Shown: one piece after another, positions 9,689 to 20,500 of the stretch
Layout: each line of letters opens with the position of its first letter
How positions within the stretch are numbered: the first letter of the stretch is position 1
From: Symbiodinium sp. CCMP2592
Taxonomy: Eukaryota > Sar > Dinophyceae > Suessiales > Symbiodiniaceae
Assembly: GCA_905221615.1 (NCBI GenBank)
Contig: CAJNDT010005875.1
Location: 186,001 to 250,000, forward strand
Reading direction: 5' to 3'
DNA: 64,000 nt
Notes under the pieces: model-generated
Database searches by the model: none
What the model was told of the DNA's origin: nothing
What the model saw: only the letters and a program-made list of their open reading frames with translations
Translations under genes and position numbers: made by a program

Positions 9689-12385
9689 TCACGGCTCCGT
9701 AAAGATCTTACCGGAACACAACGAGCACATCTGAGTACTCGGCGGAATCTCGCCGAGATCCTCGCACTCGGTGATCGCGTACCGGCCGCAGAGCGTTCGC
9801 TCCGTGCCCGTACCATCTATATACATGGCATGATATTTAAGACTCAGATCCTTTGAGGACCCCGCAGCCGATCTAGCCTTGGTGACATAGGTCAGAGCGA
9901 GATCACCGAAGTCGACCAGATTGGTATCGTCGGCCTCGAACTCCGGTGGAGATTTCCAGTCGGATGCTATCCTCTTCGTGAGCCGCTTGACCATCTCGAT
10001 CGAGATCTCTTTGCGGCTCCGAGCGTACTTCAGGACCAGCTGGCTCGGATCCTTCCAGTTCGCTTGGAGCCCGATCTCTTTATCGGGCTCCTGCGCCTGG
10101 ACCGCCGCCGAGAGCAGCGTGACTCGGCAGGAGTGCCAGGTGATCTCCGGCACGATCTTCAGGAGCTCCTTGAGCCGCTCGGGCGAGATGTGCCCGCGCT
10201 TCAGATCGTCCGAAGCTGCAGTAGTGAGCACGTACCGCAGCCACAGGATGCTCCGTTGGTAGCTGGCAGGCCGATCGGCGAATCGCTCAGCCGATTCGAG
10301 CTCTTTCATGAAGTACCCCATAGACTGGGTTAGCCCAAGAGTTAACTATTAGTTAAAATTTTGGCTGGAGCCAAAATTTTAACTAAAAGGAACCCTACAG
10401 GAAGGACGCAGGGAGCAAAAAGGGAACACGTAGATATCCAAAATCACAGTTTTGAAATGGCGCTGTGATTTTGGATATGCTCAACCTGCGATTTTGGATA
10501 TCATATCCAAAATCACAGGATTTAGTTAACTCGTTTAGGCCCGGGCGAGGCCGAAGTTTCGACGAAACTTCGTCGAAGTTTCGGCCCCTCACTGGTCGAA
10601 GTTTGAAGGGTCACAGGTCGAAGTTTCAGGGCTGCAGGTCGAAATTTCGATGGGGCTTTCGTCACAGAAATGCAGCATCTTTTGTGGTTTCACCAGAGAG
10701 AAGTCGAAACTTCGACCCATGAGGGGTCGAAGTTTCGACCCTTGGGGGTCGAAGTTTCGACCCCTGCCGGGCCAGACCTAGATCCAAAATCGCAGGAATT
10801 CGGGAAGTGTGATTTTGGATATAGATCCAAAATCACACGTTGAGAATAAAACTGTGATTTTGGATCTGGGATCCAAAATTTTGCGCTGTGATTTTGGAGA
10901 ACTCGACCCTGTGATTTTGGATATCATCTCCAAAATCACAGGATAAGATAAACATCCTGGATTCCTGTGATCTAGGATATTCCCCGGTGTTCTGGCAAAG
11001 ATAACTTTCGGGCTAACCCGGTCTATGGGGTAGTCGCGATCGTCCATTTCGAACGCAGCTGCGTGCCATCCGTCTTCCATCCAGTCGGATCCGGACACGG
11101 AGACTCTGGCCGCCGCGAACCGCGTTCCCTTCTTTTGTCGCTCGACCTTAGTCTGCCAAACCACCCCATAGAGAGCCTCGTCCTTCAGGGCGAGCGCCTC
11201 GGGCACGACGTGGAGCGCGTCGTCGAACCTGAGGGACGAGTAGATCATCACGAGAACCCGCCATGCGAAGAACGCCATGGGGAATTGGCTCGACTTAAAA
11301 CGAGCGCACACGAACCACTCGAGCGCCGCCACCAAGATCAGAGGGATGGGAACCGCTTCCCTCGTCTCTTTCCCGCGATCGCCATAGACCTTCTTCTGCA
11401 AGGCCATGATCCGGGGATCGAGGAGGTCGGGCAACGACAAGCCGATCCGCTTGCAGATCCATTTGACCGCCCCACGTACCGAAGGTATCACGGTGGGGCC
11501 GCAACCTCGGTCGGAGAGATCTAAGAGGTACTTGACGAGCACGTCGGTAGTCAGCGGGATCACCACTAGGTTCTGCGACCTCGCCCAAGTCTCAATCCTC
11601 TCCCAGTGACGAACGCACTGCTGGATAGTGCGGAAACCGCCACTCTCGAAGACGATCAACCTCAATGCATTCATCTCATCTTGAGACAGGGGTGATCCCG
11701 GCTTCGGGTTGCCCGCGATCGCGGCGTGCTCGCCGCACCTCTCCACGATCGCTTTCAGCCTCATGCCCCACTTTCGGGCCTCGCCGAGCTCACGGGTTTT
11801 GAGCGATGCCTGCGGATCTTCAGGCCTCGGCTCGATCGCCCGCGGCCTCTTGGCGAGCGGCAATGGCATAGGAGGCTCCTTGCCAGTCCCCTTCGACTTC
11901 AGTGGCGATCGCCCGAAGACGACCGGAGCTTCAGCCAAGCCGAATCCCAGATCAGTGGCCAGATCAGCCCAGCCCGCTGCTGCCGTGCTACGAACCAGCA
12001 CAAACAACAGCTCGATCGACGGAACCCACCTGCCGAGCTCCTCCTCGTTCTTCCGCCGATCTGGCGTGTGGAGTTCCTCGAGGGCAGGGACAAGATCAAT
12101 GAATGCTTGCACACACTCAGCGATCGTCCCGTCCGAAACAGCCGTGAGCTTCTCGAACTGAGCCATCCGAAGATCCACCAACCATTGGCAAAATTCATCC
12201 CCGAACAGGGGGAGGGATAGGATCTTCCGAACGGACCTATCCATGCTGGGCCTGAACAGCTGCACGAACGATCGCACGTGCCTGCTAATGGTAACCGAGC
12301 GCCGTGCCTGAGACAGGTATTGATCAATCTCACTTCCGGCAGAACATGCGCTGGGATCTAGCGCGCCGAGAGGATCGCTCGGCAT
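9689..12385 (-). pseudogene. Tyrosine recombinase, interrupted by a 715-bp insertion
   Basis: The N-terminal part begins at ATG 12385 (a longer non-ATG frame reaches 12466) and includes R386 in SSLRFDDAL (box A) and K413 in WQTKVERQ. The C-terminal part (10313-9689) has the H-x-x-R motif (TWHSCR, H codon at 10135, R codon at 10126), a Trp in the usual H/W position and the nucleophile Tyr (LKYAR, codon at 10027). Between them sits an inverted-repeat element (10316-11030) flanked by TA. Insertion plus duplicated TA is 717 bp, so both halves remain in the same frame, but the reading meets a stop at 10778 inside the insertion. The enzyme would integrate the circular cDNA of the retroelement. After the last catalytic motif a short Cys-containing tail (CSLC) precedes the stop. 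Confidence 0.8.
10316..11030. mobile_element. MITE-like element with 21-bp terminal inverted repeats inside the recombinase gene
   Basis: The left end CCCCATAGACTGGGTTAGCCC (10316-10336; 21 bases, one mismatch) mirrors 11010-11030, and similarity continues weakly for another 10 bases. A TA dinucleotide flanks both ends (10314-10315, 11031-11032), as for Tc1/mariner-type insertions. Inside are several inverted copies of TCCAAAATCACAG and many copies of GTCGAAGTTTCGAC, so it can fold extensively. No transposase frame is present, so the element is non-autonomous. Confidence 0.75.
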
Positions 12386-12498
12386 GTTTGTTCCGCGGAA
12401 GAGCCCGGCTGATCCGCCAGGAGGCTTCGGTCGCGCGGCGCACCACTCTCTTAGGAGCGTGCACAAAAACCGACCATCACCTAGGCTTCGATCGACAA

Positions 12499-14124
12499 CT
12501 ACTCCGAATTGTCCATCGTGTAGGGCCCCGTTGACGATCTGGCCGGCGGGTAAGCCGGGGCGAACGCCTTCGGCACCGTGGTCGTAGTGGAGGGGGAAGC
12601 CGTGATCTCTTGGCCCGTCTCCTCCACCCTGACCGTGCTGATCCGCTCGTACTCCGCCTGCTCACGGTGCTGGAGCACGTCGGTGAAAACCTGAGGCGTG
12701 ATCGCAGCCGACGTGCGCGAGAATCGCATGTCGGCCCTCATGCGATCGCGGGCATCGGTGACGACCTCCTCGGCAATCTGCTCCTGGCCGAGCTGGCCCT
12801 CCTCCGGCACCGGAACAGTGCTCACCCTCTGGTCGAACGGACGAACTCCAGTGGGCAGACCCTGAGCTTAGATCTAGCCCGTACGTGGAAGTTCCCATGA
12901 TCCATCGGGAACTCGTCTGTCGCAGTTCCCACTTGCCCCTGTTCGTTGGCGAACGCACTGTGGTACCAGGGGGCGATCACCGCAGACAGCTGCGCGAACT
13001 GCTGGATGTGGTCGCTGGTTCCGACAGGCCTGGATCGTGTTGATCAGAGCGGGGCCCGAGATGTGGCTGACTGTGAGCCACGTGCTAGGCACCGAAGTCC
13101 TCCCGCACTTGAGATCGATCCGGTTATTGGCGTCCCGGAACCGAAACTCAACACGATCGGCGTCGTTCCCATAGCCTTCTCGGGACGAGCGTTCTGTCAC
13201 CCTGAGCTCACAAGTGCTCATGGCATGGTCGCTCGCCATCACTGCTCCTCTCGGGCCGATCGTGTAGACTCGGGCTCCAACCTCGAACGAGGTCACGGAG
13301 ACCTTCCATCCAACGAAGACCGAGATGACGATCGAGGGTCGGAACCATCCTTCGTTGGCTGACCGGATCAACACCTCGTCACAGAACTGCTGCTGGACAG
13401 AAAGATCCGAGTCCGAGCGGTAGCCCCTGAAGACCCAATGGAACAGGACCTCGTTTCCATTGAAGACCTTCACATCCACATAGGTGGCCGAGGTATCGAA
13501 CATCACCGGCCAAGTGAAGGGCTGGAAAGCCGGGTGCGATAGCGCCCGACTCGCGTAGGAGTCCCACTGAGCACATGGTCCCCCTGTTCTCGAAGACATC
13601 GAAAAGAGCAGAACTGCCTTGATGCCATCGAGCGTATAGTTCGCGAACAGCGAACAGTGGTAGCCCGAGTTCGGGGGCATGACCGAGTCCCGCTCCGTCA
13701 GCACATTGATCGAGCTGGCGGCATTCGAGATGATCTCCTCGGCCAGCCAGTTCTGGAACGGGGAGATCACCCGGTCATCGCGGTTGTCGATGACGAGGAG
13801 CGAGTTCTGGGTCTCGTCCTCTTCCTCGACCACGAGCTGGCGAACGAACTCAGGCCGCTGAACAGCGAAGGGGTTGTGAGCAGCAGGAGCCCCACGGTCA
13901 CGACGTCCACGACGATCGTCGCGACCCCAGCCTCCAGAGCCCCAATCGCCGGATGCGGCAGCTGGAGCCGCGGGATTCTCGGGAGCCTCTGCCTCGCCTG
14001 GAGTATAGAATCCCCAGTTTCCCGGATTCTCAGGCTGACCAAGCCGGCGAGGCAACCCGAACTGGGGAGCCACCGGGGCCGCCATCTGCCGACCTTGAGC
14101 GAAGCCAGCGGGAGGGAACGACAT
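12499..14124 (-). pseudogene. Retroelement ORF1, unidentified, with two compensating frameshifts
   Basis: ATG at 14124. The first 100 residues are Pro/Gly/Ala/Arg-rich (GDWGSGGWGRDDRRGR). Residues about 100-345 form a compact, Trp- and Phe-rich region that I cannot assign. Near 13035 the ATG frame loses its protein-like character and stops at 12874. A +1-shifted frame carries a convincing continuation (APWYHSAFANEQGQVGTATD) to about 12850. The original frame then takes over again (VPVPEEGQLGQEQIAEEVV) and ends at 12499. So one longer protein, about 540 residues, seems to have been hit by two indels. As the 5'-most ORF it could be a structural (Gag/capsid-like) protein, but no motif proves it. 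Confidence 0.5.
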
Positions 14125-14168
14125 TGCTGCACTGGAGCGATCTCTCCTGTTCCTCCCACGCCGAACTT

Positions 14169-14291
14169 ATTTTTCGGTATGGCCCGATCGGCTTGAGCCA
14201 AAATGGCCACGGAGAAGATAGATCAAGTCTGTTCCAACGATCGCGAAACTGATCTCCTAATTCCTACCCACCAGACCGATAATTAGGAGAC
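14169..14291. repeat. Split direct repeat B2
   Basis: The outer copy of B, 120 of 123 positions identical to B1. It is the 5' (sense) end of the element and directly precedes AT-rich flank. Confidence 0.9.
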
Positions 14292-14581
14292 ATACACTAA
14301 TTAATATAAATATATATATATATAATATATAATAAGGGTCTCGGATCGAAGTCACTGCAAGGTTAGTGACTATAGCCGGCGAACCCCGTGTGCCAAGCAG
14401 TTAGGCACAACACCGGTCGTGCCATACGGCGACTTCACCGCCCTGGCACCGACGACAGCGACTACGGCGCTCACAAGCCAGACGGGCCATCCACGCGGCT
14501 CGAAACCTGGGAAGACCAGGTCCACTGAGGGCCATCCGCCTCCTCTCCAAGCATCACACCAGACCGCAGTACCGCGAGTCA
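14292..14581. other. AT-rich flank and probable 5' UTR of the LINE-like element
   Basis: 14292-14333 is TA-rich, the insertion site of the YR element. From about 14334 the sequence becomes GC-rich and leads without break into ORF1, so the LINE-like 5' end probably lies here. The exact border is not visible. Confidence 0.4.
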
Positions 14582-15724
14582 ATGGGCCGAGGCGACAAGG
14601 GCAAATGGCACTCATGGCAGGACGATATGTCTGCCTGGCCTGCCTCGTCTTCTGGGCAGCAGCCATACAAGGGTGGTGTGAAGGGCAAGCACAATCGAGG
14701 CAACAAGGGCAAGTGGCAAGACTGGCAGGATTGGGACTATGGCCAACCGCAGCCCTCCACTTTTCCCAGCTTCGAGGAGATGAAGCCCCGGCAGAAGACC
14801 CACCAGACGCCAGGACCTCGAGATGCCATCGTGACGATCGACGAGGAGCCGGACGATGGCTACTACGTGAATGGAGTCCAGCGGGCACTCAATGGGGTAC
14901 GGCGGGCAACGATGAAGGTACGAAAGCTCGACAAGGATGCGCAGCAGCTGGACGCGAAATGGGAGTTGTTCCAGCAGAACCTGCAGGAGTCCTTTGTGGC
15001 GGAGAGGAAAAAGTACCGAGAGAAAAAGAAGAAGCTGGCAGAGATGATGGAGGAAAACCTCGATGCCAAGGTGAAGGCTTTGGACGATCTCAAGGAGGTG
15101 ATGGCCAGGGAGAAAAAGGCTCCCCGCCCCAAGGCGGCGCCGGACACCGCTGCCCTGGAGGAGTTGAGAAGCCTGCTGCTAACTGCAGGGCAGGAAGACG
15201 AGGAGGACCTTGCCACGGTCTTGCTGGAGGCATGCCACGATGCCGACTTCACCAAGGAGACGGCCCGCCAGAACATTCTGTCGATCTTGGAAGAACACAA
15301 GAAACGAGAATGTCCCAGCACACCAGAGACCAAGGGCGCGAAGCCTGCACCACGGACACCACCGGCGGCTACATATGCCCCGGCCCGAGACGCAATGGAT
15401 GTAGACAAGCAATCAAGTGGTGCAGATGGTGCCCTCCTCCGCGACCCCTATATGGCCTCCCCGTCTACTACAACTATGTTGCCATCACCGGTCACCAGAG
15501 AGCCCAGAGAACCCAGGTCAAAGTCCCGATCGTCTACCAGGACTCCCATCAAGTTCGTGGGACGCAAGCCGCACCTGAGCAAAGCTACCAGCACACCCCT
15601 GTCACGGAAGTTGGCAGAGCGCAGAGCCGCGGCCATGGGGAATATTCAGGAGATCGACGAGGACTCAGAAGAGGACCTCCTCGCCGATTTGGAGAAGAAG
15701 AATGCCCAGGAGAATGTGGAGTAA
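14582..15724 (+). CDS. LINE-like ORF1, charged coiled-coil protein
   Basis: An ATG-initiated frame of 380 residues. The N-terminus is Gly/Lys/Trp-rich with repeated GNKGKW/KGKWHSWQD-type motifs that could contact RNA. Residues about 110-185 are a strongly charged helical stretch (KKYREKKKKLAEMMEENLDA) suited to a coiled coil. The C-terminus is Ser/Thr/Pro/Arg-rich and ends in acidic repeats. This is the composition expected of a LINE ORF1 chaperone-like protein, although no RRM or CCHC knuckle is visible. Its last 140 bases are included in a 393-bp tandem duplication. A different-frame open stretch over 14419-16413 is a by-product of composition and of that duplication being a multiple of three. 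Confidence 0.6.
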   Translation: MGRGDKGKWHSWQDDMSAWPASSSGQQPYKGGVKGKHNRGNKGKWQDWQDWDYGQPQPSTFPSFEEMKPRQKTHQTPGPRDAIVTIDEEPDDGYYVNGVQRALNGVRRATMKVRKLDKDAQQLDAKWELFQQNLQESFVAERKKYREKKKKLAEMMEENLDAKVKALDDLKEVMAREKKAPRPKAAPDTAALEELRSLLLTAGQEDEEDLATVLLEACHDADFTKETARQNILSILEEHKKRECPSTPETKGAKPAPRTPPAATYAPARDAMDVDKQSSGADGALLRDPYMASPSTTTMLPSPVTREPREPRSKSRSSTRTPIKFVGRKPHLSKATSTPLSRKLAERRAAAMGNIQEIDEDSEEDLLADLEKKNAQENVE

Positions 15725-16368
15725 CTCCTGCTTGTCGGCATCTTCGGCGATATCATCAAAGAGCTGAAGGGCTTTTTCGGTCTGTCCCTTGGCTAGTGAG
15801 CAGTGGGCTACTGCGCGATCTCTTTGAGGCAGATGGCGGCATCTCCCCTTGGCTGCCAAGCTGCGATTTTGATCCTTTGCCTGGGCATCCTTGGCTGGTC
15901 CCAGTTTACGATGAATGGAGGCACGGCCCTGTGGGAGGCCACGACCTCACGACACCCCCCCTTGCACTTGGGCGCAGCTACCATCACGCCCCTGTCATGA
16001 AAATGGGCAGAGCACAGAGCTGCAGCCATGGGGGAAACACAGGAGATCCAAGAGGATTCCGAGACGAACCTCCCCGCCGATTTCGAGAAGAAGGATGCCC
16101 AGGAGAATATGGAGTTACTCCTGAATGTCGACATCCTCGGCGATATTATAAACGAGCTGAAGGGCTTTTTCGGTCTGTCCCTAGGCTGGTTAGCAGTCGG
16201 ACACTGCTTGTTTCTTTCGAGGCTGATGGCGGCATCTTCCTTTGGCTGCCAATCCGCTATCTTGACAACATGTCTGGTCGTTCTTGGCTGGTCCCAGGTT
16301 ATGGAGCATGGAGGCACGGCCCTGCGGGAGGCCACGACCCCAAAGCACTCCCCTCCGCGAAGCAGTTT
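15583..16368 (+). repeat. 393-bp imperfect tandem duplication
   Basis: 15583-15975 and 15976-16368 align throughout (for example GAGCTGAAGGGCTTTTTCGG and TTGGCTGGTCCCAG recur 393 bases apart), with about 20 percent divergence. Copy 1 contains the end of ORF1 with its stop; in copy 2 the equivalent stop codon is lost. Confidence 0.8.
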
Positions 16369-16427
16369 GTTGATAGTACGTGTGCGGGGGGTTTCTCAGC
16401 CCACAACACCTGATCTCAGCCCACCCC

Positions 16428-17412
16428 CATGGCACACCGCTCAGCCCAAAGTAAAAGAACTCAGCCCAAACTCCGTTCCCCCATGGCACAGCGGCTTCAA
16501 CGAAACAACATGGTACCTGGAAAACGGCCTCTACTTGGGATTAGCACTCTTTTACTACTTTCCGAGCAAATATGACGTATGCGTGTTTGTTCAGTTCCCC
16601 CATGGCACAACCATAAAACCGAATAACACAGATCGAACACGGCGTAGCCAGTGCCTTGCCTACACCACACCAGAGGCTCCTTGAAGTAACAGTTTTCACA
16701 ACTCCGAAGATGCTTCCCCCATGGCACAGCGGCAAAAGCAGGTTTGTATGCGGTTTCAAAAGGTTTCAGAAGGTTTTTCAAGTGTTAGGAATAAGGTTTC
16801 TAGGGTTGGAGAGGGGTATTCCTCTTATATAAATACTGATGCCTAACTATACCCCTACTATACCCTCGGGTGTCCCGGCCCGGTATTGGCCCAAATGTGC
16901 CTCCGGCTTGGCCAAACCCCAAACCCCCAAACAAGTTCCGCACTTGGTTGCCAAAGTCTCTCCAGGTTAGTATGCGGTTTCAAAAGGTTTCAGAAGGTTT
17001 TTCAAGTGTTAGGAATAAGGTTTCTAGGGTTGGAGAGGGGTATTCCTCTTATATAAATACTGATGCCTAACTATACCCCTACTATACCCTCGGGTGTCCC
17101 GGCCCGGTATTGGCCCAAATGTGCCTCCGGCTTGGCCAAACCCCAAACCCCCAAACAATTTCCGGACTTGGTTGCCAAAGTCTCTCCAGGTTTGTATGGG
17201 CTTTCGAAAGGTTTCAGAAGGTTTGTCAAGTGTTAGGAATAAGGTTTCTAAGGTTTTAAAAGGGCCGAGGGTGTTTAGCAATTGCATCATGATCGTGAGT
17301 TTGATCACATAAGAAATATTGCTGTGCCTTGGCGTTTCCTGTCTTCCCACACATGTTTGTTACATGATGCCGTTACAGCAGGATTACCGGAAACCCCATG
17401 GCACACCGCGAT
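16428..17412 (+). repeat. Dispersed CCCCATGGCACA motif
   Basis: At least five copies of CCCCATGGCACA(C/G)CG or close variants lie at about 16427, 16478, 16598, 16715 and 17396, mostly preceded by pyrimidines. Their regular base context suggests a repeated functional or replicated unit; the role is unknown. Confidence 0.5.
16740..17270 (+). repeat. 224-bp tandem repeat, about 2.4 copies
   Basis: Copies start at 16740, 16964 and 17188 (partial) with AGGTTNGTATG. Copies 1 and 2 are nearly identical; the third diverges after GGTTTCTA. Each full unit contains a TATATAAATACTG stretch and a CTATACCCCTACTATACCC stretch. Units of this sort upstream of a long ORF2 recall promoter monomers of some LINEs, which is inference only. 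Confidence 0.85.
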
Positions 17413-17584
17413 TGGGCCAAGTTCTCGTGGTTGGGTCGTGTAACCCCCTATACCCAGTACGAACTGCCACTTGTGCTTATTGTCCCGGGTGGAGCAATGG
17501 CAAGACACCTGGAGATCACACCAGCCAGAAGCGGACTCCCAGGACACACCCAACACAAACTTCGATACAAGATGCCGGACCATC

Positions 17585-20500
17585 ATGACGGACATGCTTG
17601 AGTTTATGCGGGTGGCCCTATGTGGATGGCTGAATGGTTTGCAGCTGATTGCAGGAGCGACCCTGATGGCTGTGCTAATCTCAGCGAGTACGAAACGATC
17701 CTGCCGGTGGAGGCCGGTCCACAGAAGAATGCAGGTCATCAACATGAGAGTGCTGCTGGCCTTCGCGATCCTCTCTGTTTCGGAAGCAGGCGTGGACAAT
17801 GACCGACTGCATGAGCCCCATCCCACGATGCAGTGGAGACAGCGCCTACCTGCAGTCCCCCGGCAAACTGACCTTGAGTTGTGGGCATCAGGACAGCTTA
17901 CGGCAAGGGAGCAGATGTTGAGGAATGAAGACAGATGGATAGCGGAAAGACCATTGATGCACTCTGAGGGCGAGAGTGCACCACCAACGCTCACTATCCC
18001 TGTCATGCGCACCGATGACGGTCCACCGGTGCTCACGGAGGAGGAGCGTCGGGCTACACATATTTCGGTGTGGCTCGCCTCACCCTTCTTTGAGGTTGAA
18101 GTGGTGGACCTCGGGATTGCCTTCCCGATGTCGCAACAACGATTCCTGGATGCAGTTCGTGGCACCACACGATGTATGCCGGACTGGGCTGAAACCATTC
18201 TCCCAACAACGCCACAGGTGGGACCCTACTACGGGAGCTGTGTCGCGATTCCGGCGTGGATCCCTGCGGCAGGAAAACACGTCCTGGTACTTGACAACCG
18301 AGCCATTGGGGGACACACCTTCCCCTTCTACCACGAGGGTAATGTCACACGCGCGAGCCTACGCAAGCAGGTGCCTCAGGAGGACGAGAATGCGGTTGAG
18401 TTCTACGTTTTCGGTGCCTTATCTCCTCTTGGGGAAGAAGGACGAGCCCCGATACAAGGTGGCCTGATCAAGACTGTCTTCATTGGAGAGCCCTGCGACT
18501 GGGAACCCCCACTGCAGCCTCGGCTTGATGATCCCCTGTGGTGGTGCCCCCGAGCAGGTGTACCGCAGGGCGACCGAGCCCCACATGTGGTATACCAAGG
18601 GCCTGAGGACCAGTTAGTCTACGAGGACTTACCGGGAGCTGATGAACATCGAGCGGATCTTGCCGAAACCCTTCTGCAGTATCCGCCGAATCAGTGCTGG
18701 ATTAAAGTCCCTGATCAACCAGCTGAGGCCCTTTGTCATGCTGGCAGGAGTATCACTAAGCAAGTCGCAGTGAACCCTGGCCCGCGCAGTACAAAGGAGG
18801 ATGACCCTTCGGCGACTATCATTTTCCTGGATCTGCGAGGTTTGACCCACTTCCCGCAATGGGTACTGCTCACCGGCGACCTCTTCAACACAGTTGAGTA
18901 CCTCGAGGGCATCCAAATTCCCGTTGTACCAGGCTGGACGGTGTTGATTGAGGGCGGCGAAGCTACTGACAACCCGGAAGTATTGCGTGTCCGTGATGGC
19001 GAGACCCTCAACTTCTTCATGAAAGAGGATGGGGAACTCACTCCTTCCCCGGCCTCCCATCATGAAGATGGACATGATGAAGATGGTTCGGGTGATGACG
19101 ATATGGATTCCACACGGAACTCTGGGACGAGTGACGACTCGATTGCCCCTCCTCTACCAGATGGACGACCACGAGGCCCTCCTCCGCCCCGTCCGGTCAA
19201 CCGAAGCCGATCACCTAGAAGACACCAGGATAGCCCCCAACCTACATCGATTTCGCTTGCTACCGCGACCTCACAGCCAACCTTCGACATGACAAAGATG
19301 ACTCTGCAGTGGCCCCACTGCTTCGAGGAATTATGCCCATGCTTCCACCCGTGGCCACCAGATTGGTTGGGATGTCAGCTAGAAGGCATTCGGCTACACC
19401 CGGCCGCCAGAGATGCTGTTCAGAAGTCAGTCCACTGGGCTGATTTGATGCCCAAGTTCTTACAAGGACAAGGGGAGTTCCACCTCTACACTGACGGCTC
19501 GGCACATGAAAGCACTGGTCGAAGTGGCTATGCTGTGGTCATCCTGTGCAAATTGGGTGCCCTGGTTGCAGTGCTGGGTGTGCTTGGTGGCCAGATCATG
19601 GGCAACACGCAGTCCGACTGGTATGCAACTGACACCCCGGCCCTCTACGCGGAACAAGTGGCCCTGGCATCAGCCTTCCTTTGGATCCTGCAAGCTCGCT
19701 CGATATTCCCACGCATGCAGTGCAAGCTTTTCATTGATTGCATTTCTGCGGGCAACGCAGCGTCGGGCCACTGGAGGCCAATGAATGCTATGGGTGCACA
19801 GACACGGGACCTCGAACTCTTCCTGAGAGAAGTCGATGGCATCAACATAGCGATCGAGCACATCAAAAGCCACGTCGGCAACGATTGGAACGAACTCGCA
19901 GACAGCATTGCCAAAAGCGCTATGAAAGGCTGTCGGCAATTCGCGGAACCACCCAGCGCAACTGTTCGCGCTTTCATCAGCCAGGACCTCTCCTGGCTTG
20001 GAGTTGAAATGATGACCAGGAGAACGGGAGCCTTGTGGTATGATAGTGGAGGTCTATGCTGGGATGAAACACCATACCACCCGTCCGACCTCACCCTAGA
20101 GGAGCTCATACCGACTACCCCTCCGTTGCCACTCCGTGCGGAGACTGACCAGGGTGACTTTGCCCTTCAAGTTGGATCTTTCAATGTGCAGGGATTGGCG
20201 AACAATCATCGCTACATGGAGGAACAATTTGAGTACCACGATCTTGGTGTGGTGTTCCTCCAGGAAACCAAGCAGAAAGGAGGGCAATGCTGCAGCAAGA
20301 GATTTCTCAGACTGGCATCCGATGCCCAAGTCCACTGGGGTGCAGCCATCTGGCTGCGACGAACAGATGGATTCATACTTGTCAATAGCCGCCCGGTACT
20401 TCCACTGGAGGAAAACATCACCACGGTGCATCAGGAGCCCAGAATGCTCGCAGTCACCATCCAGATCGGGGACAACAAGTGTGGCCTGATCTCAGCCCAC

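Larger units (their letters stand above)
3962..14291 (-). mobile_element. Complete split-direct-repeat tyrosine-recombinase retrotransposon (Ngaro/PAT/VIPER-like architecture)
   Basis: The ends are defined by two pairs of direct repeats in the order A1 (3962-4186), B1A2 (5126-5248, 5249-5473) and B2 (14169-14291). B1 and A2 are abutting, as in split-direct-repeat YR retroelements (DIRS order), which integrate through a circle junction without target-site duplication. All genes read on the minus strand. Sense order is ORF1, tyrosine recombinase, CCCH Gag-like, dioxygenase-like/RT/RNase H, inner repeat, Cys-rich/Pro-rich ORF. Placing YR before RT is unlike DIRS and Ngaro and resembles what is known for the VIPER/TATE group. 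It is inserted in TA-rich DNA with no duplication visible. It is degenerate in several places (one MITE-type insertion, frameshifts, one TGA), so this copy is probably not autonomous. Confidence 0.85.

Noticed and set aside
14419..16413. Plus-strand 664-codon open frame
   Set aside because: Overlaps ORF1 in another frame, has Gly/Arg-rich composition, and stays open past ORF1 only because the 393-bp duplication is a multiple of three.
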